Below, piece after piece: positions 10,658 through 20,295 of a stretch of 64,000 nucleotides of DNA. Both the position numbers and the translations under genes were made by a program. Below the pieces are notes generated by a model. It was given only the letters and a program-made list of their open reading frames with translations, had not been told where the DNA came from and ran no database searches. Source of the stretch: Zoogloea sp. (GTDB taxonomy: Bacteria > Pseudomonadota > Gammaproteobacteria > Burkholderiales > Rhodocyclaceae); NCBI GenBank assembly GCA_016720685.1, contig JADKKC010000003.1, positions 67,570-131,569 on the forward strand, in the 5' to 3' direction. How positions within the stretch are numbered: position 1 is the stretch's first letter; each line of letters opens with the position of its first letter.

Positions 10658-11419
10658 TTACAGCAGGTCAAACACGCGGCGAACCCGCTCGAGATCCTCC
10701 GCCGTATCCACGCCGGCTGGCGGAGCGTGATCGAGGACCATGACCTGGATCGGATAGCCGTGGGCCATGGCCCGCAATTGTTCGAGCGCCTCCCACTGCT
10801 CCAGCGGTGAGGGCGCCAGGCTGGAATAACGCTTGAGGAAACCCGCCCGGTACGCATAAAGGCCGATGTGGCGGTAAGCCGGCAGGTTTGCCGGCAGCGC
10901 GCTGCGATCGGTGGCGAAGGCGTCCCGTGCCCAGGGAATGGCCGCGCGGGAGAAATACAGCGCCCGCCCGCGGGCGTCCATCACCAGCTTGACGACGTTC
11001 GGATTGAAAAATTCTTCAGCGGATTCGAGCGGATGACAGGCCGTGGCAATCGCCGCCTCGGCATCCGCGGCAAGCGCGGCGGCGACATCGTCGATCAGTT
11101 GCGGCGGAATCAGCGGCTCGTCGCCCTGCACATTCACAACGATGGTGTCATCGGACCAGCCCAGACGCGTTGCCACTTCGGCGAGGCGGTCGGTGCCGGA
11201 AGGATGTTCGGCGGAGGTAACGATCACCTTGCCGCCCGCCTTTTCGACCACTCCGGCGATCCCCGTGTGATCGGTGGCAACCCAGACCTCGTCCGCACCC
11301 GCTCCAAGGGCACGCTCCAGCACGCGCAAGATCATCGGCTTGCCGGCGATGTCGAGAAGCGGCTTGCCGGGCAGTCGGCTCGACGCATGACGGGCCGGAA
11401 TGACGATCTTGAAAGGCAT
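10658..11419 (-). CDS. kdsB: 3-deoxy-manno-octulosonate cytidylyltransferase (CMP-KDO synthetase)
   Basis: Activates KDO as CMP-KDO for lipopolysaccharide inner-core synthesis, in the cytoplasm. The 253 residues carry the family start IVIPARHASSRLPGKPL, the VATDHTGI and GTDRLAEV motifs and the NVQGDEPLIPP metal/nucleotide site. It starts 2 nt after the Trm112 stop, so the two are tightly coupled; lpxK upstream feeds the same lipid A/LPS pathway. Confidence 0.97.
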   Translation of the reverse strand: MPFKIVIPARHASSRLPGKPLLDIAGKPMILRVLERALGAGADEVWVATDHTGIAGVVEKAGGKVIVTSAEHPSGTDRLAEVATRLGWSDDTIVVNVQGDEPLIPPQLIDDVAAALAADAEAAIATACHPLESAEEFFNPNVVKLVMDARGRALYFSRAAIPWARDAFATDRSALPANLPAYRHIGLYAYRAGFLKRYSSLAPSPLEQWEALEQLRAMAHGYPIQVMVLDHAPPAGVDTAEDLERVRRVFDLL

Positions 11420-11421
11420 CT

Positions 11422-11610
11422 TCAGCGCGCCTGGGCGACCTCTTCGTCGGTCAGCGAGCGGGCTTCGTCTTCGAGCATGACGGGAATGCCGTCACGAATG
11501 GGATACGCCAGGCGGGCACTCACACTCCACAGCTCCTGCTTGTCTTTATGGAAGTCGAGCGGCCCCTTGGTAATCGGGCACACCAGGATTTCAAGCAATC
11601 GGGGGTCCAT
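11422..11610 (-). CDS. Trm112 family protein (YcaR-like)
   Basis: Small 62-residue protein of the Trm112/YcaR family, found between lpxK and kdsB in many Proteobacteria. It has the usual MDPRLLEILVCPITKGPL start and PIRDGIPVMLEDEAR end, but only one cysteine, so the zinc site of eukaryotic Trm112 is not complete. The ATG at 11610 has GGAGAAG upstream and overlaps the end of lpxK by 20 nt. Homologues elsewhere activate methyltransferases; the role here is not known. Confidence 0.85.
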   Translation of the reverse strand: MDPRLLEILVCPITKGPLDFHKDKQELWSVSARLAYPIRDGIPVMLEDEARSLTDEEVAQAR

Positions 11611-12601
11611 CGATCTTCTCCACAATCAGTTCTGCCGCCCCCGGCGCAAGCTGCGCCCGAACCGGCCACACCCAGCTGTCGGCCGGGGCGAAAGGCGAGC
11701 ATTTTACCGCATCCTTCTCGGTCATCAGTAGTACATCGCCATCCGGCACGGCCACATCGGCCGGCGTAAAGGCGTGATGATCGGCAAAAGGCCGGCGCTC
11801 GATGACCAGCCCCATGCTTTCGAGTTGGGCAAAAAATCGTTCCGGACGCCCGATGCCGGCCATCGCGTGGATGCGTCGCCCGCACAGGTCGGCAGCAAGA
11901 CAGATCTCGGAGCGGTTTGCGACGCGCTCGAAGGCAGCGCCCGCAAGTTTGAAACTGAACACCGGCACCGGCCGGACCGCACGCAGCAGCGCTGGCGAAA
12001 ATTCACCGTGAGCGAAGATCAGCGTCGCATCCGCGAGCCGCTCGACACCCTCCCTGAGCGGCCCCGCAGGCAGACGCAGGCGGTTGCCCAGCGTGGCCTC
12101 GTCCACCACCACCAGTTCCACGTCACGCGCCAGGCGGTAATGCTGCAGGCCGTCGTCGGCGATCAGGACATCCACGTCAGGATGGGCGGCCAGCAAGGCC
12201 CGACCGGCCGCAGGGCGATCCCGCCCGACAAACACCGGGCAGCCAGACACCGCCGCCATCAACACCGGCTCATCACCAAAACGGGCCGGGTCGCCGCCGG
12301 GCGGCACACCCGCCACGCCTTCGATCGAGCCGCCATAACCACGGCTGACGATGCCCGGCCGACGACCGGCGGCACGCAACTGATCCGCCAGCCACAGCGC
12401 GACCGGCGTCTTTCCGCTGCCACCCACGGCAATGTTGCCCACCACGATGACAGGTACGGGCAGGCGCTCGGACTTCAGCCAGCCAAGCGCAAAAAGCCGG
12501 CGACGCAGGCCGGCAAGAAACGCAAAAACCAGCGAGAGCGGGAAGAGACTCCAGGCCACCACCCCACGGTGCTGCCAGAACCCGGGGGCGCTGCGTGGCA
12601 T
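11591..12601 (-). CDS. lpxK: Tetraacyldisaccharide 4'-kinase
   Basis: Phosphorylates the 4' position of the lipid A disaccharide precursor at the inner membrane. An N-terminal hydrophobic anchor (LFPLSLVFAFLAGLRRRLF) is followed by the P-loop NIAVGGSGKTPVALWLADQL, SRGYGG, the DDGLQHY catalytic/Walker B segment and MTEKDAVKC near the end. The 336 residues are standard. It sits between exbD and the Trm112 gene in the usual betaproteobacterial order. Confidence 0.96.
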   Translation of the reverse strand: MPRSAPGFWQHRGVVAWSLFPLSLVFAFLAGLRRRLFALGWLKSERLPVPVIVVGNIAVGGSGKTPVALWLADQLRAAGRRPGIVSRGYGGSIEGVAGVPPGGDPARFGDEPVLMAAVSGCPVFVGRDRPAAGRALLAAHPDVDVLIADDGLQHYRLARDVELVVVDEATLGNRLRLPAGPLREGVERLADATLIFAHGEFSPALLRAVRPVPVFSFKLAGAAFERVANRSEICLAADLCGRRIHAMAGIGRPERFFAQLESMGLVIERRPFADHHAFTPADVAVPDGDVLLMTEKDAVKCSPFAPADSWVWPVRAQLAPGAAELIVEKIDGPPIA

Positions 12602-12624
12602 GGCGTCTCGAAAAAGAAACAGGA

Positions 12625-13047
12625 CTAGCGCTGGGCCGCCTGGGTGGCGAAGGAAATATGCACCAGCCCGGCCTGCTGGGCCGCCTGCATCACGTCGATG
12701 ACGCGCTGATGGGCAGCCTTGGCGTCGGCGTTGATGATCACCACGGGATCCTTGGCCCCCGCCGGAACCACCGCCTGCATGGCGGCAGCAATGGCCGGAA
12801 TGCCGGCCCCGTTCACCGGGCGCTTGTTGATCACGACCTCACCGGTCGCCGTAACCGCCACGTTCACTTCGACAAGCTTGTCGTTGCTCGCCGTGGCATC
12901 CGCCGTCGGCAGATTGATTTCAAGCCCGGCAAAACGGGAATACGTCGTGGTGAGCATCAGGAAGATGATGATCACCAGCAACACGTCGATCATCGGGATC
13001 AGGTTGATCTCCGGCTCCTCGCGGGAGCGACCACGGCCGAAATTCAT
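12625..13047 (-). CDS. exbD: ExbD/TolR family biopolymer transport protein
   Basis: Component of a proton-driven inner-membrane motor that energises outer-membrane processes through TonB or TolA. The 140 residues have one membrane segment with the essential aspartate (INLIPMIDVLLVIIIFLML) and a periplasmic domain. Nine nucleotides after exbB, with which it forms the complex. In this LPS-gene context it belongs to the exbB-exbD-lpxK type found across Betaproteobacteria; its TonB or TolA partner is not in the window. Confidence 0.93.
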   Translation of the reverse strand: MNFGRGRSREEPEINLIPMIDVLLVIIIFLMLTTTYSRFAGLEINLPTADATASNDKLVEVNVAVTATGEVVINKRPVNGAGIPAIAAAMQAVVPAGAKDPVVIINADAKAAHQRVIDVMQAAQQAGLVHISFATQAAQR

Positions 13048-13056
13048 GGTCGTGCC

Positions 13057-13662
13057 TTAGCGACGGTCGCCGTGGACCACTTCGACCAGACGGATCGCCT
13101 GCTGCTCCATCTCGACGATCAGGCCATCCACGGTCGACCGGAAGTGACGCCAGAAGATCATGCTCGGAATGGCGATCACCAGACCAAAACCGGTGTTGTA
13201 GAGCGCAATGGAAATACCGTGAGCGAGCTGCTGCGGGTTAGAGCCGCCGGGCGCCTGGGAGCCGAAGATTTCGATCATCCCGACCACGGTACCGAACAGG
13301 CCCATCAGGGGGCTGATCGAGGCGATGGTGCCGAGCGTGGTCAGAAAACGCTCCAGGTCGTGACTGACAGCGCGGCCGGTTTCCTCGATGGACTCCTTCA
13401 TCACCTCGCGGGGGCTGCGCACATTGCGCAGGCCGGCGGCAAGAATCCGGCCCAGCGGCGAGCTGAGGGCGACCCGGTTGATCATCTCCGGAGTGGCGCC
13501 GGTCTGGCGAAGTTCGCCGACGACTTTCTCGAGGAGACCCTCGGGCAAAATCTTGCTGCGGCGCAGCGTAATGAGCCGCTCGATGATCAGCGCCACTGCA
13601 ACGATTGAAGCAAACAACAAGGGCCAGATTGGCCAGCCGGCAGCCTGAAGAATGGCGAACAC
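13057..13662 (-). CDS. exbB: MotA/TolQ/ExbB proton channel family protein
   Basis: Three-helix inner-membrane proton channel partner of ExbD. The 201 residues contain the TolQ/ExbB core (IASISPLMGLFGTVVGMIEIF and GISIALYNTGFGLVIAIPSM). The start is the GTG at 13662, which has AGGAG seven bases upstream and begins VFAILQAAGWPIWPLLFAS; the longer frame upstream runs through a palindromic, evidently non-coding stretch. First gene of the operon ending with adk. Confidence 0.92.
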   Translation of the reverse strand: MFAILQAAGWPIWPLLFASIVAVALIIERLITLRRSKILPEGLLEKVVGELRQTGATPEMINRVALSSPLGRILAAGLRNVRSPREVMKESIEETGRAVSHDLERFLTTLGTIASISPLMGLFGTVVGMIEIFGSQAPGGSNPQQLAHGISIALYNTGFGLVIAIPSMIFWRHFRSTVDGLIVEMEQQAIRLVEVVHGDRR

Positions 13663-13743
13663 GCGAGAACTCCTGCGAATCGAACGAAGCCCAAGAATGT
13701 AACCCGGAGCAGGGCTCAGAGCAACACAAGTGCGAGCCCAGAC

Positions 13744-13776
13744 AATCCACAAAATCTGTGGATAACTTTGTGGATT
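13744..13776. repeat. 10-bp perfect inverted repeat enclosing a consensus DnaA box
   Basis: AATCCACAAA (13744-13753) and TTTGTGGATT (13767-13776) are exact reverse complements. The 13-nt spacer holds TGTGGATAA (13757-13765), the complement of the consensus DnaA box TTATCCACA. Each arm also resembles a DnaA box with one or two changes. It lies between exbB and xseA; an orphan terminator 28 nt downstream makes an RNA hairpin the alternative reading. Confidence 0.6.
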
Positions 13777-13803
13777 AAAGCCAAACAGGGGCGCTAAACC
13801 CAG

Positions 13804-13821
13804 AGCCTGTAAGGCTTTTTT
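13804..13821 (+). terminator. Orphan terminator-like hairpin between exbB and xseA
   Basis: AGCCT / AGGCT stem (13804-13808 with 13812-13816), a 3-nt loop, then six Ts. It points along the + strand although no + strand gene precedes it, so it may end a small RNA. The stem is short. Confidence 0.4.
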
Positions 13822-13960
13822 CTACTCGGGTCAAAAATTAAGCTAAGTTTACTTTCTTTTAAAATCAATCACTTACAACTTTTCACCCAAGTCAAGCCCG
13901 GACGCGGGATTTTTTGGGGCGGATCAGGTCCGGATGTGGATTCCGGTACAATCCAGCCCC

Positions 13961-15340
13961 ATGAATGCCCCCCGCATTAACGCCGAAGTCAAGCCCGGCG
14001 AAGTCGTTTCCGTATCCTGGCTCAACCGCGCAGCCCGCGAGGCGCTGGAGGGCAGCTTTCCGCTCATGTGGATCGCCGGCGAGGTATCGACCCTCACCCG
14101 CGCCGCGTCGGGCCATGTCTACTTCACGCTCAAGGATGAAGACGCCCAGGTGCGGTGCACCATGTGGCGTAATCGCGCCCAACTGCTGCCCTTTCGGCTC
14201 GAGCATGGCATGCGTGTGGAGGTGCGCGCCCTCGTCACCCTGTTCGAGCCCCGTGGCGACTACCAGCTCAGTGTCGAGGCCGTGCGCCAGGCCGGCATCG
14301 GCAACCTCTACGAGGCCTTCCTGCGCCTCAAGGCCCGGCTTGAGGCTGAAGGCCTGTTCGACCCGGCCATCAAACGCCCCCTGCCCCGCTTCCCGCGCGG
14401 CATCGCCGTTGTCACCTCCCCGCAGGCAGCCGCGTGGCGCGACGTCACGGCAGCCTTCTCCCGACGTGCGCCGCACCTCCCGCTCACGCTCTATCCAACC
14501 CCGGTCCAGGGCGACGGCGCACCGGCCCGCATCGCAGCCGCCATCGCCACAGCAAGCCGGCGTGCCATCGCCGACGGCAATGACGTCCTCCTCCTGGTTC
14601 GGGGTGGAGGCAGCCTGGAAGACCTCGCAGCCTTCAACGACGAAGCCGTCGCCCGCGCCATCCGTAGCTGCCGGCTGCCGGTGGTGGTCGGCGTCGGCCA
14701 CGAAACCGACGTGAGCATTGCCGATTTCGCTGCCGACCTGCGCGCCGCCACACCCACCGCAGCGGCCGAACTCGCCAGCGCCGGCTTCGCCGACCTGCAT
14801 GAACGGCTGCAAGCGCTTTCGGCCCGCCTCGCCCGGGGCATGCACCGGCGTCTCGAAACCGCCGCCCAACGCCTCGACCGCGCAGCCACCCGGCTGATCC
14901 ACCCCCGGCAACGCATCGAGCAGGCCTACCTGCGGCTGACCAATCTTGCCCAGCGCCTCCAGTCGCGGGCGCACCAGCAGCTCGCCGCCAGCCAGGCCCG
15001 CACCCACACCCTCGGCCTGCGGCTGGCCGCCCGGCGTCCGGATATTTCCGCCCGCCGCGGCCAGCTTGAAGCCCTCGCCGGGCGCCTCGAACGCGCCGCC
15101 CACGGCATTGTCCAGCGCCAGCAAAGCCGTCTCGACGCCATCGGACAACACCTTCTGCACCTCGATCACCGCGGCGTGCTGGCGCGTGGCTACAGCATCA
15201 CCCGCGATGCCGGCGGCAGCATCGTGCGCGACGCGGCAAGCCTCGAAACCGGCGCGCGCATCCAGGTTGAATTCCACAACGGCCGCATCGACGCCACCGT
15301 AGACAAGCCAAGCAAAACGGCTGAACGCGGTGCAGAATAG
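13961..15340 (+). CDS. xseA: Exodeoxyribonuclease VII large subunit
   Basis: Catalytic subunit of exonuclease VII, which degrades single-stranded DNA in the cytoplasm with XseB (not in the window). An N-terminal OB-fold (LMWIAGEVSTLTRAASGHVYF, TLKD) is followed by the catalytic domain (RFPRGIAVVTSPQAAAWRDV, LVRGGGSLEDL, VGHETDVSIADFAAD) and a long helical C-terminal region. Chosen length is 459 residues, in the family range. The ATG at 13961 matches homologues that begin MNxPR; an ATG at 13934 is in frame but looks untranslated. No clear ribosome site. Confidence 0.94.
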   Translation: MNAPRINAEVKPGEVVSVSWLNRAAREALEGSFPLMWIAGEVSTLTRAASGHVYFTLKDEDAQVRCTMWRNRAQLLPFRLEHGMRVEVRALVTLFEPRGDYQLSVEAVRQAGIGNLYEAFLRLKARLEAEGLFDPAIKRPLPRFPRGIAVVTSPQAAAWRDVTAAFSRRAPHLPLTLYPTPVQGDGAPARIAAAIATASRRAIADGNDVLLLVRGGGSLEDLAAFNDEAVARAIRSCRLPVVVGVGHETDVSIADFAADLRAATPTAAAELASAGFADLHERLQALSARLARGMHRRLETAAQRLDRAATRLIHPRQRIEQAYLRLTNLAQRLQSRAHQQLAASQARTHTLGLRLAARRPDISARRGQLEALAGRLERAAHGIVQRQQSRLDAIGQHLLHLDHRGVLARGYSITRDAGGSIVRDAASLETGARIQVEFHNGRIDATVDKPSKTAERGAE

Positions 15341-15380
15341 AAAACTGTGCAGCAGCGGCGGGATAAAGCGCTGCACCCGG

Positions 15381-15410
15381 TTGTATAGAAAACCTATTCC
15401 CGACTAGAAT
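15381..15410 (+). promoter_or_regulatory. Candidate sigma-70 promoter of sodB
   Basis: TTGTAT (15381-15386) and TAGAAT (15405-15410) are spaced by 18 bp, about 40 nt before the sodB start codon, which has its own GGAGAG ribosome site. Confidence 0.45.
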
Positions 15411-15451
15411 CGTCGGGCAATTTTCAATCCCTAACCCCACGGAGAGAACAT

Positions 15452-16039
15452 ATGGCTCACACCCTGCCCGAACTGCCCTACGCCAAGAACGCACTCGTTC
15501 CGCACATTTCCGAAGAAACCTTCGAATACCACTACGGCAAGCACCACCAGGCCTACGTCACCAACCTGAACAACCTCATCCCGGGCACCGAGTACGAAAA
15601 CCTGTCCGTGGAAGAAACCTTCCTGAAGGCCCCGGCCGGCGGCGTCTACAACAACGCCGCCCAGGTCTGGAACCACACCTTCTTCTGGAGCTGCCTCAAG
15701 CCGAACGGCGGCGGCGCTCCGACTGGCGCCCTGGCTGACGCCATCAACGCCAAGTGGGGCTCCTTCGAAGAGTTCAAGAAGGCCTTCCAGGCCTCCGCTG
15801 TCGGCAACTTCGGTTCCGGCTGGACCTGGCTGGTGAAGAAGCCCGACGGTTCCGTCGACATCGCCAACACCGGCGCTGCCGGCAACCCGCTGAAGAGCGG
15901 CGAAGGCAAGCCCCTGCTGACCATCGACGTGTGGGAACATGCCTACTACATCGACTACCGCAATGCCCGTCCGAAGTTCGTCGAGACCTTCCTGAGCAGC
16001 CTGGCCAACTGGGATTTCGCTTCCGCGAATTTCGCCTGA
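15452..16039 (+). CDS. sodB: Superoxide dismutase, Fe type
   Basis: Cytoplasmic enzyme that converts superoxide to H2O2 and O2. The 195 residues carry the metal ligands His27 (FEYHYGKHH), the His in VWNHTFFW, and Asp and His in DVWEHAYYIDY. The glutamine in AAQVWNHTFFW is the iron-enzyme type of active-site glutamine. It is followed by a strong terminator, and its own promoter is likely upstream, so it is monocistronic. Confidence 0.96.
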   Translation: MAHTLPELPYAKNALVPHISEETFEYHYGKHHQAYVTNLNNLIPGTEYENLSVEETFLKAPAGGVYNNAAQVWNHTFFWSCLKPNGGGAPTGALADAINAKWGSFEEFKKAFQASAVGNFGSGWTWLVKKPDGSVDIANTGAAGNPLKSGEGKPLLTIDVWEHAYYIDYRNARPKFVETFLSSLANWDFASANFA

Positions 16040-16079
16040 TCGCCTATTCCAGGTTAAAAAACTCGTAAAACGGGTTAAA

Positions 16080-16107
16080 AAAGAGGGAGCATTTGGCTCC
16101 CTCTTTT
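16080..16107 (+). terminator. Terminator after sodB
   Basis: An 11-bp stem AAAGAGGGAGC / GCTCCCTCTTT (16080-16090 with 16096-16106) with a 5-nt loop and trailing Ts. Confidence 0.85.
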
Positions 16108-16144
16108 CATTGCGCAATCGCTCAATACAGGCTGCTCCTAGACC

Positions 16145-16610
16145 GGCGTTGTTGCATAACTCTGATTCAAGCAAAGTGGCCCCAACCCCAGACGGATTTC
16201 AGGCATGGGCGATCGTCACCGGCATGCCAAGCCGGTTGAACGTATTCAGAATCGCGCAGCGCACATGCTCGTCTCGGCCAGGCTACGCCGATGGTAGCCA
16301 CTCCATTTCTTCCACAGCCGTCATCCCAGGTACTGGGCCGCAGCCAGGGTTTCATTGCGGGCATGGACGAAAGCCGCTTTGTCATTCCAGGGCTTGCCGC
16401 AAGGCGAGCTTGAACAAGACCTTCAGCGTCAGGATGGCCTGAATGGCCGCATCGGTGTAGACCTTCGGGCGACCCTTCGCTCCGCTCCGAACGCTGTCGT
16501 GCCAGTTGCTTGTGCGGTAGCGGGTCTTGTTCGGGTTCATTCAGGCAGTCTACCAACCACGACACGTCGGTGTCGGGAGGGGGCCGGCCAGAGGGTTATG
16601 CAGCAACGCC
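16145..16610. mobile_element. Internally deleted IS5-family insertion sequence
   Basis: Terminal inverted repeats of 19 bp: GGCGTTGTTGCATAACTCT at 16145-16163 and its near-complement at 16592-16610 (17 of 19 match). Between them are the two ends of an IS5-type transposase on the minus strand, with the catalytic middle missing. At 466 bp it is far shorter than an intact IS5-family element of roughly 1.2 kb. No target-site duplication could be recognised. It lies between the sodB terminator and the end of purM and seems inert. Confidence 0.8.
16199..16540 (-). pseudogene. IS5-family transposase remnant
   Basis: The minus-strand frame from 16540 reads MNPNKTRYRTSNWHDS and then VYTDAAIQAILTLKVLFKLA, LRQALE, an IS5 N-terminal segment, before stopping. 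Further on, KKWSGYHRRSLAET (the region with the catalytic Glu) and then, after another shift, AILNTFNRLGMPVTIAHA (the typical IS5 C-terminus) are readable. Most of the DDE domain is deleted and the remaining pieces are in different frames, so it is non-functional. Confidence 0.8.
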
Positions 16611-16698
16611 TTCAAGACGCGAAAAGTCAAAGCGGGCCACACGGGCCCGTCTTGATCAAATCTGCGTCAACAGCCAGGGCCGCAGGGCCCGGCGGCCA

Positions 16699-17733
<1,035 letters not shown>

Positions 17734-17927
17734 GGGTTCTGTGATCTCTTTTGAAGCGTCCGACCGCCGCCGGAATGCACTCATCGGGTTGAGCGCCCCG
17801 CCGGGACCGGCTACATTAACGGGCCTTGCAGCAGCAGGGGCTTATAGCCAGCTGCGTGCAAACAAACCCGAATTTTAGCCGAAATGTCGACGGCCCGCCC
17901 TGCCGGGTGTGCCATCCAGACCACCGC

Positions 17928-18608
17928 GTGAAGCAACTCACCCTCGATCTGCGCGCTGACGCGCCGCCAAAGCTGGAAAATTTCGTCGCCGCCGCCAACG
18001 CCGACCTCCTCGCAGCCCTCTACGAAGCGGTGCCGCTGGCGGATGTGCCGCAGCATCTTTTCCTGTGGGGTGACGCGGGCAGCGGCCGCAGCCACCTGCT
18101 GAGAAGCGTTGTCACCGCCGCGGCCCAGGCTGGCCGGCCGGCCTGCTACCTGCAGGCCGCCGATGTGGGCGACCGCCTCCCCGAAGCCTCCGGCCTGCTG
18201 CTTGCCGTCGATGACGTGGAAGCCCTCGGCCCCGACGCCCAGATCGCGCTCTTCCGCGCCTTCAACGCGGCCCGCAGCCAGCGCATGACGCTGATCACCA
18301 GCGGCGGCGCAGCCCCGCTGCACCTGGCCCTGCGCGAGGATTTGCGCACGCGCATCGGGCAAAGCCTGATCTTCGAGGTCAAATCGCTCACCGACGACGA
18401 CTGCGAAGCGATCCTGCAGGCCCAGGCGGGCACCCGCGGCCTGCGCCTCGAACCGGAAATCATCCAGTACCTGCTGCGCCACGGCCGCCGCGACCTGGCC
18501 AGCCTGCTGCGCACGCTCGACGCCCTGGATGCGGCCTCCCTCGAGCGCAAGCGTCCGATCACCCTGCCCCTGCTGCGGGAAGTCCTGCAGCGCGACCCCA
18601 CCCTATAA
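17928..18608 (+). CDS. hda: DnaA regulatory inactivator Hda
   Basis: DnaA-related AAA+ protein that, bound to the sliding clamp, stimulates hydrolysis of DnaA-bound ATP and so limits re-initiation. It begins at the GTG at 17928 with KQLTLDL, the clamp-binding motif at the extreme N-terminus, which fixes the start. The AAA+ core has the modified P-loop LWGDAGSGRSHLL and Walker B-like LLAVDDVEAL. The 226 residues lack the DnaA DNA-binding domain IV, as expected. A HAD phosphatase gene follows after 16 nt, the usual neighbour. Confidence 0.9.
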   Translation: MKQLTLDLRADAPPKLENFVAAANADLLAALYEAVPLADVPQHLFLWGDAGSGRSHLLRSVVTAAAQAGRPACYLQAADVGDRLPEASGLLLAVDDVEALGPDAQIALFRAFNAARSQRMTLITSGGAAPLHLALREDLRTRIGQSLIFEVKSLTDDDCEAILQAQAGTRGLRLEPEIIQYLLRHGRRDLASLLRTLDALDAASLERKRPITLPLLREVLQRDPTL

Positions 18609-18624
18609 GCGGCAAACACGAACG

Positions 18625-19287
18625 ATGGATCTCGTACTCTTCGACCTGGACAACACCTTGCTCGCCGGCGACTCGGACTTCGAGTGGGCCCAATTCCTGA
18701 TTTCCAAGGGCGTGCTCGACAAGGAAGTCCATGAAGCCCGCAACCAGATCTTTTACGATCAGTACAAGGCCGGCACCCTCGACATCTTCGAGTTCCTCGA
18801 TTTCCAGTTGAAGCCGCTGGCCCGCCACAGTCGCGCCCAACTCGACGCCTGGCACCGGGAATTCATGGAAACCCGCATCCGCCCGATGATGACCGCAAAG
18901 TCGCAGGCACTGGTCAGGGCGCAGCTGGAATCAGGCGCAGTGGTCGCCGTGGTCACCGCCACCAACAGCTTCGTCACCGGCCCGATTGCCCGTGCCTTCG
19001 GCATTCCGCACCTGGTCGCCACCATTCCGGCCCAGGAAAACGGCGTTTTCACCGGCAAGCCTCGCGGCACCCCGGCCTTCAAGGGCGGCAAGATCGAACG
19101 CGTCGAGGCCTGGCTCGAAAGCCTCGGCCTGTGTTGGGAGAGCTTCGGGAAGAGCAGCTTTTACAGCGACTCCCACAACGATCTTCCGCTGATGAACAAG
19201 GTGGCCAACCCGGTTGCCGTCGACCCCGACGACACCCTTCGCGCCCACGCCAGCGCCCACGGCTGGCCGGTAATCTCATTGCGCTGA
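18625..19287 (+). CDS. HAD-IB family hydrolase (SerB-like)
   Basis: Cytoplasmic phosphatase of HAD subfamily IB, 220 residues. Motif I is LFDLDNT (nucleophile Asp7, acid Asp9), motif II is VTATNS, motif III has the Lys in KGGKIERVEAW, and motif IV is YSDSHNDLPLM. Proteins of this type act on small phosphomonoesters such as phosphoserine or histidinol phosphate; the substrate cannot be told from the sequence. Co-transcribed with hda and closed by a hairpin at 19296-19319. Confidence 0.88.
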   Translation: MDLVLFDLDNTLLAGDSDFEWAQFLISKGVLDKEVHEARNQIFYDQYKAGTLDIFEFLDFQLKPLARHSRAQLDAWHREFMETRIRPMMTAKSQALVRAQLESGAVVAVVTATNSFVTGPIARAFGIPHLVATIPAQENGVFTGKPRGTPAFKGGKIERVEAWLESLGLCWESFGKSSFYSDSHNDLPLMNKVANPVAVDPDDTLRAHASAHGWPVISLR

Positions 19288-19295
19288 CCGTTCGA

Positions 19296-19319
19296 AACAA
19301 GGCCCCGCGGGGCTTTGTT
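19296..19319. terminator. Terminator-like hairpin between HAD and dienelactone hydrolase genes
   Basis: AACAAGGCCCC / GGGGCTTTGTT (19296-19306 with 19309-19319), one G-U pair, in the convergent gap. The T-tract is short; it may serve both directions. Confidence 0.5.
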
Positions 19320-19343
19320 CACCGCAGCCGGCCCGCCAGCACA

Positions 19344-20219
19344 CTACATCCCGTTCGCCTTGAACCAGGCCAGCAAGCGCCCCCAGCCGTCCGCCGCCTC
19401 GGCAGCACGGTAACTGGGGCGGTAGTCGGCATGGAAGGCATGGCCGGCTTCGGGGTAAACCACAAACTCGGCCCGCTTGCCGACCCTGGTCAGATCCGAG
19501 CGCATGCGCTCGACATCGGAAACGGGGATGCCTTGGTCCTTTGCACCATAGAGGCCAAGCACCGGCGCCGCGATCTGCCCCACCACATCGACGGGATGAG
19601 CGGGCGTGAGCGGGCTCGCCGCACCGGTCAGGCGGCCATACCACGCCACGCCGGCCTTGAGCCGGGGGTTATGGGCCGCATAGAGCCATGCGATCCGCCC
19701 GCCCCAGCAAAAGCCGGTGATCCCCAGCCGCGACGCATCGCCACCATGGGCTGCAGCCCACGCGGCGGCCGTGTCCAGATCGCCCATCACCTGGGCGTCG
19801 GCTACCTTGCTGACGATTTTTGCAAGAATGTCCGGCACGTTATCGATGCCGGCCGGATCGCCCTGGCGCTGATACAGGTTGGGCGCAATGGCCTGGTAGC
19901 CCTGGCGGGCAAGGCGCCGGCAAACATCGCGGATGTATTCGTGAACTCCGAAGATTTCCTGTACCACCAACACCGTCGGGAACGGCCCCGGGCCGGCCGG
20001 CTGAGCGCGGTAAGCCTTGAGCGCGAGGCCATCAGGGGCGGTGAAGGTGATATCGCCGGCGACAAGCCCGTCGGAGGATGTCTTGATCACGCTCTGCCCG
20101 AAGGCGGGTTGCACGGCGAGCGCAAAACTCCCCGCCACGGCAGCGCCGACGAAAGTGCGGCGGCTAAGGGGGAGACCGGGAACCAGACTGTCGAAATCGG
20201 GAACTTCAAGCGTAGACAT
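19344..20219 (-). CDS. Dienelactone hydrolase family protein, Tat-exported
   Basis: Alpha/beta hydrolase of the dienelactone hydrolase family, 291 residues. The catalytic triad is visible: Cys in GFCWGG, Asp in YGAKDQGIP, His in GHAFHAD, plus the Glu of QEIFG that activates the cysteine. A twin-arginine signal (SRRTFVGAAVAG, residues 19-30) predicts folded export to the periplasm, seen in one subset of the family. GAGGAG lies before the ATG. The substrate is unknown. Confidence 0.87.
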   Translation of the reverse strand: MSTLEVPDFDSLVPGLPLSRRTFVGAAVAGSFALAVQPAFGQSVIKTSSDGLVAGDITFTAPDGLALKAYRAQPAGPGPFPTVLVVQEIFGVHEYIRDVCRRLARQGYQAIAPNLYQRQGDPAGIDNVPDILAKIVSKVADAQVMGDLDTAAAWAAAHGGDASRLGITGFCWGGRIAWLYAAHNPRLKAGVAWYGRLTGAASPLTPAHPVDVVGQIAAPVLGLYGAKDQGIPVSDVERMRSDLTRVGKRAEFVVYPEAGHAFHADYRPSYRAAEAADGWGRLLAWFKANGM

Positions 20220-20295
20220 CAGGCGCTCCTCACTGTGTTGGAATGCGCCTCAGGATACCCGAAGGCGAGCGCCAAAAAGCGGCCCGCGGATGCGC

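Noticed and set aside
13663..13960. Possible replication origin (DnaA box plus AT-rich DNA)
   Set aside because: Only one exact DnaA box, no dnaA, gidA, rpmH or parAB neighbours, and no iteron array; reported only as a regulatory or RNA palindrome.
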